A stretch of DNA of 64,000 nucleotides, from positions 62,001 through 126,000 of the forward strand of contig NZ_BMHK01000003.1 of the NCBI RefSeq assembly GCF_014640675.1, in the 5' to 3' direction. Each line of letters opens with the position of its first letter. Position 1 is the stretch's first letter. Source of the DNA: Novosphingobium endophyticum. GTDB taxonomy: Bacteria; Pseudomonadota; Alphaproteobacteria; Sphingomonadales; Sphingomonadaceae. Of the stretch, positions 1-7,408 are shown one piece after another. The translations under genes were made by a program, and so were the position numbers. A model generated the notes under the pieces. It was not told the DNA's origin, searched no databases, and was given only the letters and a program-made list of their open reading frames with translations.

Positions 1-23
1 ACCCTGGATCAACGCAGGACCCC

Positions 24-809
24 ATGCACGCACCGCGATCCGTAAACCTGATCGAGCCCGAACTGCTCATGCTCGCCTACCGTAGCGGGATATTTCCCAT
101 GGCGGACAGCCGCGACGATCCGGAGATCTTCTGGATCGAGCCCCGCCAGCGAGCGATCCTGCCGCTCGACGGATTCCATCTCTCGCGCTCGCTTGCCCGC
201 GCCCTGCGACGCGGACGCTTCACGATCACCTGCAACCAGGCCTTCGCGGACGTCATGGATGCCTGCGCCGCCCCGCGCGCCGTCAGGGAGGATGCCGAGG
301 ACGGAAGCTGGATCAGCCACCGCATCCAGGCGAGCTACGAAAACCTCCATTTCCTCGGCCACGCGCATTCGATCGAATGCTGGCAGGACCTCCCCGGCGG
401 CGGCCGAAAGCTGGTCGGCGGGCTATACGGCGTCGGGTTCGACCGCGTGTTCTGCGGCGAATCGATGTTTTCGGATGAGACCGATTCGTCGAAAGTCGCG
501 CTGGCCTGGCTGGTCGCGGCGCTGCGGCGCGGCGGCGCCACCCTGCTCGACTGCCAGTTCATGACCCCGCACCTCGCCTCGCTGGGCGCGGTGGAAATGC
601 CGCAGACGCGCTATCTGGCGCTCTTGAAGGCGGCTCAGTCTTCCGGGGTTGCCGGAGTTTCCGGCGCGGGTTCGGAGGCAGGGGGCGGCGGCGCCGGCGT
701 ACTCTCGCTGCCCGACGCGTTCGCCGCGCTGCTGGAGGATGCGGCGGCGGCCGAGCTGGCGTCGAGTCCCGGGAAGCTCATCTCGCAAGCCTTGACCCAG
801 ACGTCGTAG
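24..809 (+). CDS. aat: Leucyl/phenylalanyl-tRNA--protein transferase
   Basis: Transfers Leu or Phe from aminoacyl-tRNA to proteins with an N-terminal Arg or Lys, marking them for ClpS/ClpAP degradation in the cytosol (N-end rule). The 261-residue product opens with the family block around FPMADSRDDPEIFWIEP, followed by HLSRSLARALRRGRF, GGLYGVGFDRVFCGESMFS and LLDCQFMTPHLASLG. The last ~50 residues are Gly/Ala-rich and end in SPGKLISQALTQTS. The 3' end overlaps the convergent DUF2155 gene by 175 bp. The start at 24 gives the normal family N-terminus. Family assignment is firm. Confidence 0.95.
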   Translation: MHAPRSVNLIEPELLMLAYRSGIFPMADSRDDPEIFWIEPRQRAILPLDGFHLSRSLARALRRGRFTITCNQAFADVMDACAAPRAVREDAEDGSWISHRIQASYENLHFLGHAHSIECWQDLPGGGRKLVGGLYGVGFDRVFCGESMFSDETDSSKVALAWLVAALRRGGATLLDCQFMTPHLASLGAVEMPQTRYLALLKAAQSSGVAGVSGAGSEAGGGGAGVLSLPDAFAALLEDAAAAELASSPGKLISQALTQTS

Positions 810-1273
810 ACCGGGTGTTCGACGACGTTGAGTGCCGGGGAATTCTTGAACAGCCAGCCCGAAAAAACCTTGTGCCAGGCCAGCTTTTCCTTCGCGGTCC
901 TGCGGTCCTGGACGAAGACCTGAACGAAAGCGCCTTCTTCCTGCGGCTTTTCCCAGGGCAGCGTCTTTTCGCAGGTGGCGACCCTCACGACGAGATTGCC
1001 CAGGCGGCGCGTCTCACCCGGTTTCATCGTCAGGTCCTGAGTCAGGTTGTTGCGCTTGTTGAGCACACCCAGCGTGACCACGCGCTCCTCGTTGGGCGTG
1101 CCGACGCGCTGGCCTTCCACCGCCTGTGCCGGACCGGCCTGCATATCCGCTATGGCTTCCGGGACGCTCGTCTCTTCGGCTTCGGGCGCGGGCTCACCGC
1201 TGCACCCGGCAAGCGTCAGCAGGCATACCGACACCCCGAGGGAGAAAAGTAGTGTTGAGCCGACAGGCCGCAT
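635..1273 (-). CDS. DUF2155 lipoprotein
   Basis: Predicted 212-residue lipoprotein: a signal sequence ends in the lipobox LTLAGC near residue 23, followed by an acidic linker. The DUF2155 core includes LGVLNKRNNLTQDLTMKPGE, ATCEKTLPWEKPQEEGAFVQ and VFSGWLFKNSPALNVVEHPVYDVW. The function of this alphaproteobacterial family is unknown; an envelope location is inferred from the lipobox. The low-complexity tail (Ala/Ser/Pro) is encoded antisense to the end of aat. It lies in the same direction as the NDUFA12 gene behind it (14 bp gap). Confidence 0.9.
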   Translation of the reverse strand: MRPVGSTLLFSLGVSVCLLTLAGCSGEPAPEAEETSVPEAIADMQAGPAQAVEGQRVGTPNEERVVTLGVLNKRNNLTQDLTMKPGETRRLGNLVVRVATCEKTLPWEKPQEEGAFVQVFVQDRRTAKEKLAWHKVFSGWLFKNSPALNVVEHPVYDVWVKACEMSFPGLDASSAAAASSSSAANASGSESTPAPPPPASEPAPETPATPED

Positions 1274-1287
1274 GTCGAAAACCGCGC

Positions 1288-1689
1288 TCAGGCGTCGGGC
1301 GACCAGGGTTCGTAATCGCCGGTCGCGGCCGCGCGCCTGCCGCCCCGCTCCAGCGCACCTTGCGGCAGATAGGCCTGCGCGGTGCCGGTGGCGTTGGGCG
1401 TATAGTCGACTTCCCAGATGCGCGGCGGCGGCAGGTGACTTTCGGGAATGCCGTCATAGGAATGATGCAGCCAGCCGTGCCATTCGGCCGGGACGTTGCT
1501 GGCGTCGTTGGCGCCCACATAGATCACCCAGCGGCGCTCGTACCCTTCGGTCGTCTTCGCCTTTTTCGCACGGTAGTACTTGTTGCCCTGCGCGTCGGTG
1601 CCGACGTGCTCGCCGTTGAGCGAGCTCCAGAGCGAAGTGCCGATGGTCGCGCCATCCCACCAGGTGAAGATCTTGCCAAGGAGTCCCAT
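1288..1689 (-). CDS. NADH:ubiquinone oxidoreductase subunit NDUFA12 family
   Basis: Accessory subunit of respiratory complex I, peripheral to the membrane arm (B17.2/NDUFA12 family). The 133-residue protein shows GKIFTWWDGATIGTSLWS, GNKYYRAKK, RRWVIYVG and VPAEWHGWLHH, the usual family blocks. I place the start at the ATG at 1689, because MGLLGKIFTWW is the conserved N-terminus; an open frame continues upstream to 1758 but would overlap the DUF192 gene and is not conserved in character. The gene sits between DUF192 and DUF2155 genes on the same strand, a usual sphingomonad order. Confidence 0.92.
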   Translation of the reverse strand: MGLLGKIFTWWDGATIGTSLWSSLNGEHVGTDAQGNKYYRAKKAKTTEGYERRWVIYVGANDASNVPAEWHGWLHHSYDGIPESHLPPPRIWEVDYTPNATGTAQAYLPQGALERGGRRAAATGDYEPWSPDA

Positions 1690-1699
1690 GAGCCGCGCG

Positions 1700-2260
1700 T
1701 TAGCGTTCTTCTGCGGCGATGCCAAGCGCCTTGGGCTGTTTCCACTCCACCTTGTCACCCGGCCCGATACCCAGTTCGGCCGCCCTGCCGCCGTTCAGTT
1801 CGAGCACGCCGATCGCGGGGCCGGCCGCCGGCAGCGGCGTCTCGTCATAAGGAACCGCGTTGGCGGCGATATTGAGGATGCGGCGATCGGTGCCAATGAA
1901 GATGATATCGAGCGGGATCACCGTATTCTTCATCCAGAACGAAGGGCGACGCGGCGGTTCCTCGGGAAAGATCATGCCTTCGTCCGGCCCCATCTCGCTG
2001 CGGAACATCAGCCCCTTGGCCTGCTCGGCCGGCGTGCGGGCGACCTCGACGCGAAATTCGTGAGTCCTGCCCTGCGAGCGAATCGTCAACGGGACGACCG
2101 GCAGGCCCGATACCGGGTGGACCGCGGGCGCATTCGGCTTGGCGACGGCCTCCTGTCCGCCTTGCGAACAGCCGGTGGCGACGAGCAGGAATGCCGCGGC
2201 GGCTGAACTCAACGCTCTGGTCAATCGCAAGAATCTTCTCCTGAAGCCGACTCGACCCAT
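1700..2260 (-). CDS. DUF192 family lipoprotein
   Basis: A 186-residue protein with an N-terminal hydrophobic segment and a lipobox-like LLVATGC near residue 31, then a DUF192 domain (EFRVEVARTPAEQAKGLMFR, GMIFPEEPPRRPSFWMKNT, LDIIFIGTDRRI, VLELNGG). DUF192 proteins are small beta-rich proteins of unclear function; the lipobox suggests attachment to the periplasmic side of a membrane. Its start lies inside the 3' end of recX (40 bp overlap), so the two are probably co-transcribed. A GAGGA lies directly before the ATG, so the true start could be slightly different. Confidence 0.88.
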   Translation of the reverse strand: MGRVGFRRRFLRLTRALSSAAAAFLLVATGCSQGGQEAVAKPNAPAVHPVSGLPVVPLTIRSQGRTHEFRVEVARTPAEQAKGLMFRSEMGPDEGMIFPEEPPRRPSFWMKNTVIPLDIIFIGTDRRILNIAANAVPYDETPLPAAGPAIGVLELNGGRAAELGIGPGDKVEWKQPKALGIAAEER

Positions 2261-2775
2261 TCCTCGACCGCGTCGGGATCGTCGGCATCGACGATCCGCC
2301 GCGCGATGTCGAGCCTGTGGCCGGCGCGCATCATCGCGGCGACCTGTTTCTCACGCATCGGCCTGTCGGGAACCTGAAGCGCAAAAGGCCCGAAACGCCG
2401 CCGCCGCGCGAGAACCAGCGCCGAGCGCCGCTCTTCCAGTTCACGGGGCCGAAAATCGTTCCGCAAGTCTTCGTCGACACCGGCCACCTTCAGCGCCTCT
2501 CCGACGCGCCGCGCACCATAGCCGCGCCGCATCAGGCTTCCCGCCTTCATTCGCGCCCACGCGGCATCGTCGACGTAGCCCAGTTCGACATAGCGGCCCA
2601 CCAGCGCGTCGACCGGCGGGGAACCCTCGTCCGCCCAGCCGCGTTCCCGCAGCTTACGCACGAGATAGGCGTGCAATTTGGCTTGCGTTGTTGCAAAACG
2701 TGCAACATAGGCGAGCGCCAGTTCCTCAAGGCGGGACTGGGTCAACGGCTGGGGATTACGACGCTTGGAGGACAT
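2221..2775 (-). CDS. recX: RecX family regulatory protein
   Basis: RecX proteins bind RecA filaments and limit RecA activity during recombination and the SOS response. The 184-residue protein has the three-helix RecX repeats: ELALAYVARFATTQAKLHAYLVRKL, VDALVGRYVELGYVDDAAWA, SLMRRGYGARRVGEAL and, further on, EERRSALVLARRRRFGPFA. No recA is adjacent. It overlaps the DUF192 gene by 40 bp. The upstream 150 bp are shared with the divergent fatty acyl-AMP ligase gene. The family call is good; the distant family makes the symbol slightly less certain. Confidence 0.85.
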   Translation of the reverse strand: MSSKRRNPQPLTQSRLEELALAYVARFATTQAKLHAYLVRKLRERGWADEGSPPVDALVGRYVELGYVDDAAWARMKAGSLMRRGYGARRVGEALKVAGVDEDLRNDFRPRELEERRSALVLARRRRFGPFALQVPDRPMREKQVAAMMRAGHRLDIARRIVDADDPDAVEEWVESASGEDSCD

Positions 2776-2924
2776 CTTGCCCTATTCGTGCCACACTCGG
2801 CGCGGAATGGGGAGAGCGCGCGAAACCAGGTCGTAGGAAACAGCTATGTCCAGTTCAGGTTTGAACGGCTAGAAGCTCGTAGTTTCGCGCTGAAAACGGT
2901 ATAACAACAACGGGTTAAAAAGAG

Positions 2925-4685
2925 ATGAGCGACACCCTGACGCTGGTGCCGAAAGTGGAACGGGTACTTGTTCCCACTCCGAACGAGGATTCCCTCCCCC
3001 GTCGATTTGCCGACTTCGACACCTTTTGCGACGCACTCGACTATGCCGCAAAGGGTTCTCGCGGGTTCAATTTTCACGACCCGCGCGGGACTCTGGCGCG
3101 CGTCTATCCCTTCAGCGAACTGCGCGCAGACGCCCTGGCCGTAGCCTACGAACTGGTCGCGCGCGGTGTAAAACCGGGCGACCGGATCGCCCTGATCGCG
3201 GAAACCGGGACGGATTTCGCAGCGCTGTTCTGCGGCTCGGTATATGCCGGTGCATGGCCGGTTCCGCTGCCGCTGCCGACCAGCTTTGGCGGCAAGGACA
3301 ACTACATCGAACAGCTTTCGGTCCAGCTCCAGAGCTCTGACCCCACCATGCTGATCGGCCCGGACGAGATCGCGCATCTGACCAGCACGGCGGCCGAACG
3401 CCAGGGCTGCGGGCACGCCACCTGGTCCGATTTCGCCAAGCGCGATGCCGCGCCTTGCGAGCTGCGCAAGGCGCAGCCGGACGACATCTGTTATCTCCAG
3501 TACTCGAGCGGCTCGACCCGTTTCCCCCACGGCGTCGCGGTCACACACCGTTCGCTGATGTCGAACCTGGCCGCGCACAGCCACGGCATGCAGGTATGCG
3601 ATACCGACCGCTGCATCTCGTGGCTGCCCTGGTACCACGACATGGGCCTCGTCGGCTGCTTCCTCTCGCTGATCGCCAACCAGGTATCGGGCGACTACCT
3701 GAGGACCGAGGACTTCGCCCGCCGGCCACTGGCATGGCTGGACCTCATCACCCGCAACGAGGGCACCTCGATCTCGTACTCGCCCACGTTCGGCTACGAC
3801 ATCTGCGCCCGCCGCATTTCCAGCCAGAGCCCGGTTTCGGACCGCTTCGATCTGTCGCGTTGGCGGCTGGCCGGTAACGGCGCCGACATGATCCGTCCGG
3901 ACGTGATGCAGAACTTCGTCAATGCCTTCGCCGACGCCGGCTTCAAGGCATCGGCGTTCCTGCCCAGCTACGGCCTTGCCGAAGCGACACTGGCAGTCAC
4001 GATCATGCCGCCGGGCGAAGGCATCCGCGTCGAACTGGTCGAGGAAGAGCGCCTTTCGGGCTCCCCGCGCGACCTCAGCCGCCCCGCCCGCTACCGCGCC
4101 ATCGTCAACTGCGGCAAACCGGTGCTCGACATGGAAGTCGTGATCCGCGGCGAAAACGGCGAAGCGCTGGGCGATCACCAGATCGGCAAGGTCTGGTGCC
4201 GCGGCACCAGCGTCATGCACTCCTACTTCCGCGATCCCGAAGCGACCGAGGCCTGCCTCATCGACGGATGGCTGGACACCGGCGACATGGGCTACATGAC
4301 AGAGGGCTACCTCTTCATCGTCGGCCGCGCCAAGGACATGATCATCATCAACGGCAAGAACCACTGGCCGCAGGACATCGAGTGGGCCGTGGAACAGCTT
4401 CCCGGCTTCAACCACGGCGACATCGCCGCCTTCTCGATCGAGATGGAAAATGGCGAGGAGGCCCCCGCCGTGCTCGTCCACTGCCGCGTCTCGGACCACG
4501 AAAAGCGCCTCGAACTGCGCGAGATGATCCGCGACAAGGTGCGTTCGATCACCGGCATGAACTGCGTGGTCGAGTTGATTCCGCCCAAGAGCCTGCCGCG
4601 CACCAGCTCGGGCAAGCTCAGCCGCGCCAAGGCCAAGAAGCTCTACCTTTCGGGCGAGATCGAGCCGTTCAAGCTGGCGGCATGA
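2925..4685 (+). CDS. Fatty acyl-AMP ligase (FAAL type)
   Basis: Adenylate-forming enzyme that activates a fatty acid as acyl-AMP, usually to load an acyl carrier protein for lipid or polyketide-like assembly. In the 586-residue sequence the phosphate-binding loop is SSGSTRFPHGVAVTH (His replaces the usual Lys), followed by SWLPWYHDMGLVG, PSYGLAEATLAVT, GWLDTGDMGY, RAKDMIIINGKNHWPQDIEW and the C-terminal LPRTSSGKLSR with the catalytic Lys. WYHDMGL and INGKNHWPQDIE are typical of FAALs rather than acyl-CoA ligases. The gene stands alone; the substrate cannot be read from the sequence. Confidence 0.9.
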   Translation: MSDTLTLVPKVERVLVPTPNEDSLPRRFADFDTFCDALDYAAKGSRGFNFHDPRGTLARVYPFSELRADALAVAYELVARGVKPGDRIALIAETGTDFAALFCGSVYAGAWPVPLPLPTSFGGKDNYIEQLSVQLQSSDPTMLIGPDEIAHLTSTAAERQGCGHATWSDFAKRDAAPCELRKAQPDDICYLQYSSGSTRFPHGVAVTHRSLMSNLAAHSHGMQVCDTDRCISWLPWYHDMGLVGCFLSLIANQVSGDYLRTEDFARRPLAWLDLITRNEGTSISYSPTFGYDICARRISSQSPVSDRFDLSRWRLAGNGADMIRPDVMQNFVNAFADAGFKASAFLPSYGLAEATLAVTIMPPGEGIRVELVEEERLSGSPRDLSRPARYRAIVNCGKPVLDMEVVIRGENGEALGDHQIGKVWCRGTSVMHSYFRDPEATEACLIDGWLDTGDMGYMTEGYLFIVGRAKDMIIINGKNHWPQDIEWAVEQLPGFNHGDIAAFSIEMENGEEAPAVLVHCRVSDHEKRLELREMIRDKVRSITGMNCVVELIPPKSLPRTSSGKLSRAKAKKLYLSGEIEPFKLAA

Positions 4686-4718
4686 GCCTTCAAGGCAGGG
4701 GAGGAAGCGGGGACGCAG

Positions 4719-5204
4719 TCACGCCGCGACCTCCTCGCCACCCGTACGCGGGTCGACATCGCCTTTATCAGCGCGGATGAAGCTGATCTTGCCTTCCGAT
4801 TCAAGGATCGCCCAGGCGACCTGATCGAGGCTGTCAATGCCGGCCAGCCGCATCTCGCTCGCCAGTTCGTCACTGTCGATGCGCTCGATGTCGAGATTGC
4901 GCTGGATCATCTCGCCGTGACGGACCAGCACCACCGGCGGACTGGAGAGAACGCCTCGCACTCCGGAAAAGCGGTGTCCGATCACGCTGAACAGCAGGCT
5001 CCAGGCTGCGAACGTGAAGATCGCCAGCGTCGCGCCGGTCAGAGAGAAATCCTGGTGCGTGACGCCCTGCTGGATGAGATCGCCCATGACGATCAGCGAA
5101 ACCAGCTCGAACGGAGCCAACTGGCCCATCTCGCGCTTGCCCATCAGGCGCAGCAGTCCGTAAACCACCAGAAACATGACCGAGGCGCGCAGGACGATTT
5201 CCAT
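4719..5204 (-). CDS. DUF421 (YetF-like) membrane protein
   Basis: A 161-residue protein with three N-terminal transmembrane segments (about residues 3-20, 33-48 and 57-76) and a cytoplasmic DUF421 domain. The segment LLRLMGKREMGQLAPFELV is the family hallmark, and the tail carries NLDIERIDSDELASEMRLAG. YetF-like proteins are of uncertain function and have been linked to stress and cell envelope in Bacillus. The start overlaps the stop of the upstream membrane-anchored gene by one base (TGATG), so translation is probably coupled. Confidence 0.9.
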   Translation of the reverse strand: MEIVLRASVMFLVVYGLLRLMGKREMGQLAPFELVSLIVMGDLIQQGVTHQDFSLTGATLAIFTFAAWSLLFSVIGHRFSGVRGVLSSPPVVLVRHGEMIQRNLDIERIDSDELASEMRLAGIDSLDQVAWAILESEGKISFIRADKGDVDPRTGGEEVAA

Positions 5205-5767
5205 CAGGGCAGCACCGTCAACGTGAGCGGCACAGTGGCCAGCGGCTCCTCGCCGTCCGCCACGACGAGTTCGCCGGTCAGCCGGCGCAGCCCTCGAGGC
5301 TGGATCTGGCCGTCCAGTTTCAGGATGAAAACCTCGCCCGCGCCAACCGGCCCGTAGTGGAAGGCATAGCGCCCGCCGATGGACTCCGCGCTCTGCGCGT
5401 CGGGAATCTGGGTGTCGATGCTCATCCCCTGCCAGAGACGGTCGGAGACAGAGATCACCAGATCGCCGACGTTTTGCTTGGGGCGCACCCTTACGACGGT
5501 CTCGAACCAGTTGCCGCTGCGCAGGATCGGCTCGTGTTGCATCGTGACGTCGGCGAGCGGGGTATCCTTGCGCAGGGTCCGTTCCCCGCCGCCGCCCAGC
5601 CAGCCGAGCAGCGCGCTGCCGAGCACGACAAGAATGAGTAACGTGGCCAACGGAGTGCGCCAGCGGGCGAAGCGGCTTGCGCGAATGTGGTGCGGCGTAA
5701 TCCCGAAAGGGCGATTCAAGGCGTTGCGGCCTTCACCCCGCAGGGCACCGGGCGATCGGTCCGTCAT
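5204..5767 (-). CDS. Membrane-anchored protein of unknown function
   Basis: I do not recognise this 187-residue protein. It has a basic N-terminus, one transmembrane segment at about residues 38-57 (TPLATLLILVVLGSALLGWL) and a soluble part of about 130 residues that looks beta-rich: IGGRYAFHYGPVGAGEVFIL, LDGQIQPRGLRRLTGELVV, ending VPLTLTVLP. The topology suggests a periplasmic domain. It shares a TGATG stop/start with the DUF421 gene, so the two may work together. The upstream neighbour on the same strand (GMC oxidoreductase) ends 39 bp away. Confidence 0.8.
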   Translation of the reverse strand: MTDRSPGALRGEGRNALNRPFGITPHHIRASRFARWRTPLATLLILVVLGSALLGWLGGGGERTLRKDTPLADVTMQHEPILRSGNWFETVVRVRPKQNVGDLVISVSDRLWQGMSIDTQIPDAQSAESIGGRYAFHYGPVGAGEVFILKLDGQIQPRGLRRLTGELVVADGEEPLATVPLTLTVLP

Positions 5768-5806
5768 GGCATGGCGTGAAACTCGCGCCGTGCCTTGATG
5801 TTCCCT

Positions 5807-7408
5807 TCAGCGCAGTTCGCCGTCGAGCCGCTCTGCCAGCCGGAGCGCCAGTGCAACCAGCGTAAACGTCGGGTTCGCCCAGCCGGCCGTCGCGAAGACG
5901 GAGCTTCCGGCGACGTGCAGGTTCGCCACCCCATGAACCTTGCAGTGCTCATCGACGACGCCGGTCTTGGGATCGTCGCTCATGCGGGTTCCGCCCATAT
6001 GGTGATAGCCGGCGATCGGGTGATTGCCGACGGTCGGGTCGACCGGCCAGTCATTCCCCGCATCGCCGATCCATTCGCTCGGCGTCACCGAACCGCGCCC
6101 CATGCGGTCCAACTCCTCGCCGAATACCCGGGCGAAGACGCGGGCGGTGTGCTTGTCGAGCGGGTCCAGTCGCCAGTCGAGATCGGCCTGCCGCTCGCCC
6201 AGCGCGTTGCGCGTGCTTGAAAGGACAATGCGGCTGTCCGGGTTGGGCGCCTGTTCGCCGCGAATGATCATGTAGAGGCCGGTCATGCCGGTACTGGCCA
6301 TGGCCGCCTCCACCTTCTCACGCACCGCGCGGTGGAACCAGGCGCGCAGGCCCCGGTAGATGTGGTCGAGCTTGCGACCGGTACGGTCCGGGTTCAGCGA
6401 GTGCTTGATCGTGCCATAAAGCTTGTTGCCCAGCGCCACCCCCTTTTCCGGCGGGCGCTGCAGCTTGAACGTGACGATCGAGTTCATCGCCCCCTCCGCC
6501 TCCTGCACCGCGTCCGAGAGACGCAGCACCGGCGCCAGCGGCGGGCCGGATTTCATGAAACGCTTCTGGTAGGCGGCCCAGAGATCGAAGGGCCGATTGG
6601 TCTCGACCTTGCCGATGCGGCCCGTGGGATGCTCCATGAAGAAACGGCCGAGCTGGTCGTGCGTATTGCCGATGCCGCCGGCGCAGACATCGTCGGAAGC
6701 CAGCATCAGCCGCGCATTCTCGATCGCTCCGCAGGCGAGCACGTAATGCCGCGCCTTCAGCTTGGCCGACTGGCCGTCGAGCGTCCGCACCTCGACATGC
6801 TCGATCGCGGCTCCGTTAGTGCTCGCCTGCAGGTTCACGGCATTGGCGTGGAGCAGGATCGTGAGGTTCGGCGCGTCGATCAGGTCCTTCGCCCGGCTGG
6901 CCGCAAAGCGCTCGGTCGCCTCGTCGAAGCGCCAGAGATCGGTAGCCAGCTTCCGGGGATCGAAGCCCTGGTCGGGAATGCCGCAAAGGCGGTAGGCATC
7001 GTCCCATTCGAAAGGGCCGATATCGAAAATATCCTGCGCCCGGCGGTAGTAGGGCACGACATCGCCGCGCGTGATCGGCCAGCCCGAGTGCGGCACCCAG
7101 GCCCGCTTGGCGAAGTCGATCTCGTCGAGCAGCGCGCAGCGGCCGCCCCAGATCGAGACCGTGCCGCCGAAGAAGCGCAGACGCGATTCCTCCAGGTCAT
7201 AGTATTCGTGGCCGATGTTCTCGCCCTTGTAGAGCGCCTGGGTCTTCTCCTCGAAATCCGTCCCGCCGCTTTCGGCAAGGCAGACCTGATGCCCGGCGCG
7301 CGTCAGTTCGCGCGCGATCGTGACGCCCGCCGCGCCGGCGCCGATCACGCAGACGTCGAATGGCTTGTCGGCAACCGCCTCGGGGTTTTTCTGAAGATCA
7401 ACGAGCAT
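5807..7408 (-). CDS. GMC family FAD-dependent oxidoreductase
   Basis: A 533-residue flavoprotein oxidising an alcohol or sugar hydroxyl (substrate unknown). The N-terminus has the dinucleotide fold VCVIGAGAAGVTIARELTRAG, and the C-terminal GMC domain has YHHMGGTRM followed by HVAGSSVFATAGWANPTFT, with the active-site region intact. I choose the ATG at 7408 (MLVDLQKNPEA), because residues further upstream are antisense-like and arginine-rich. The start overlaps the end of the asparagine synthase gene by 11 bp, so the pair forms one operon. The pairing hints at glycan or surface-polymer modification, which is inference. Confidence 0.9.
   Translation of the reverse strand: MLVDLQKNPEAVADKPFDVCVIGAGAAGVTIARELTRAGHQVCLAESGGTDFEEKTQALYKGENIGHEYYDLEESRLRFFGGTVSIWGGRCALLDEIDFAKRAWVPHSGWPITRGDVVPYYRRAQDIFDIGPFEWDDAYRLCGIPDQGFDPRKLATDLWRFDEATERFAASRAKDLIDAPNLTILLHANAVNLQASTNGAAIEHVEVRTLDGQSAKLKARHYVLACGAIENARLMLASDDVCAGGIGNTHDQLGRFFMEHPTGRIGKVETNRPFDLWAAYQKRFMKSGPPLAPVLRLSDAVQEAEGAMNSIVTFKLQRPPEKGVALGNKLYGTIKHSLNPDRTGRKLDHIYRGLRAWFHRAVREKVEAAMASTGMTGLYMIIRGEQAPNPDSRIVLSSTRNALGERQADLDWRLDPLDKHTARVFARVFGEELDRMGRGSVTPSEWIGDAGNDWPVDPTVGNHPIAGYHHMGGTRMSDDPKTGVVDEHCKVHGVANLHVAGSSVFATAGWANPTFTLVALALRLAERLDGELR

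Noticed and set aside
2844..4499. A 551-codon open frame antisense to the fatty acyl-AMP ligase
   Set aside because: Shadow of the real gene; no motif, no ribosome site, and the ligase motifs run through the whole region on the plus strand.
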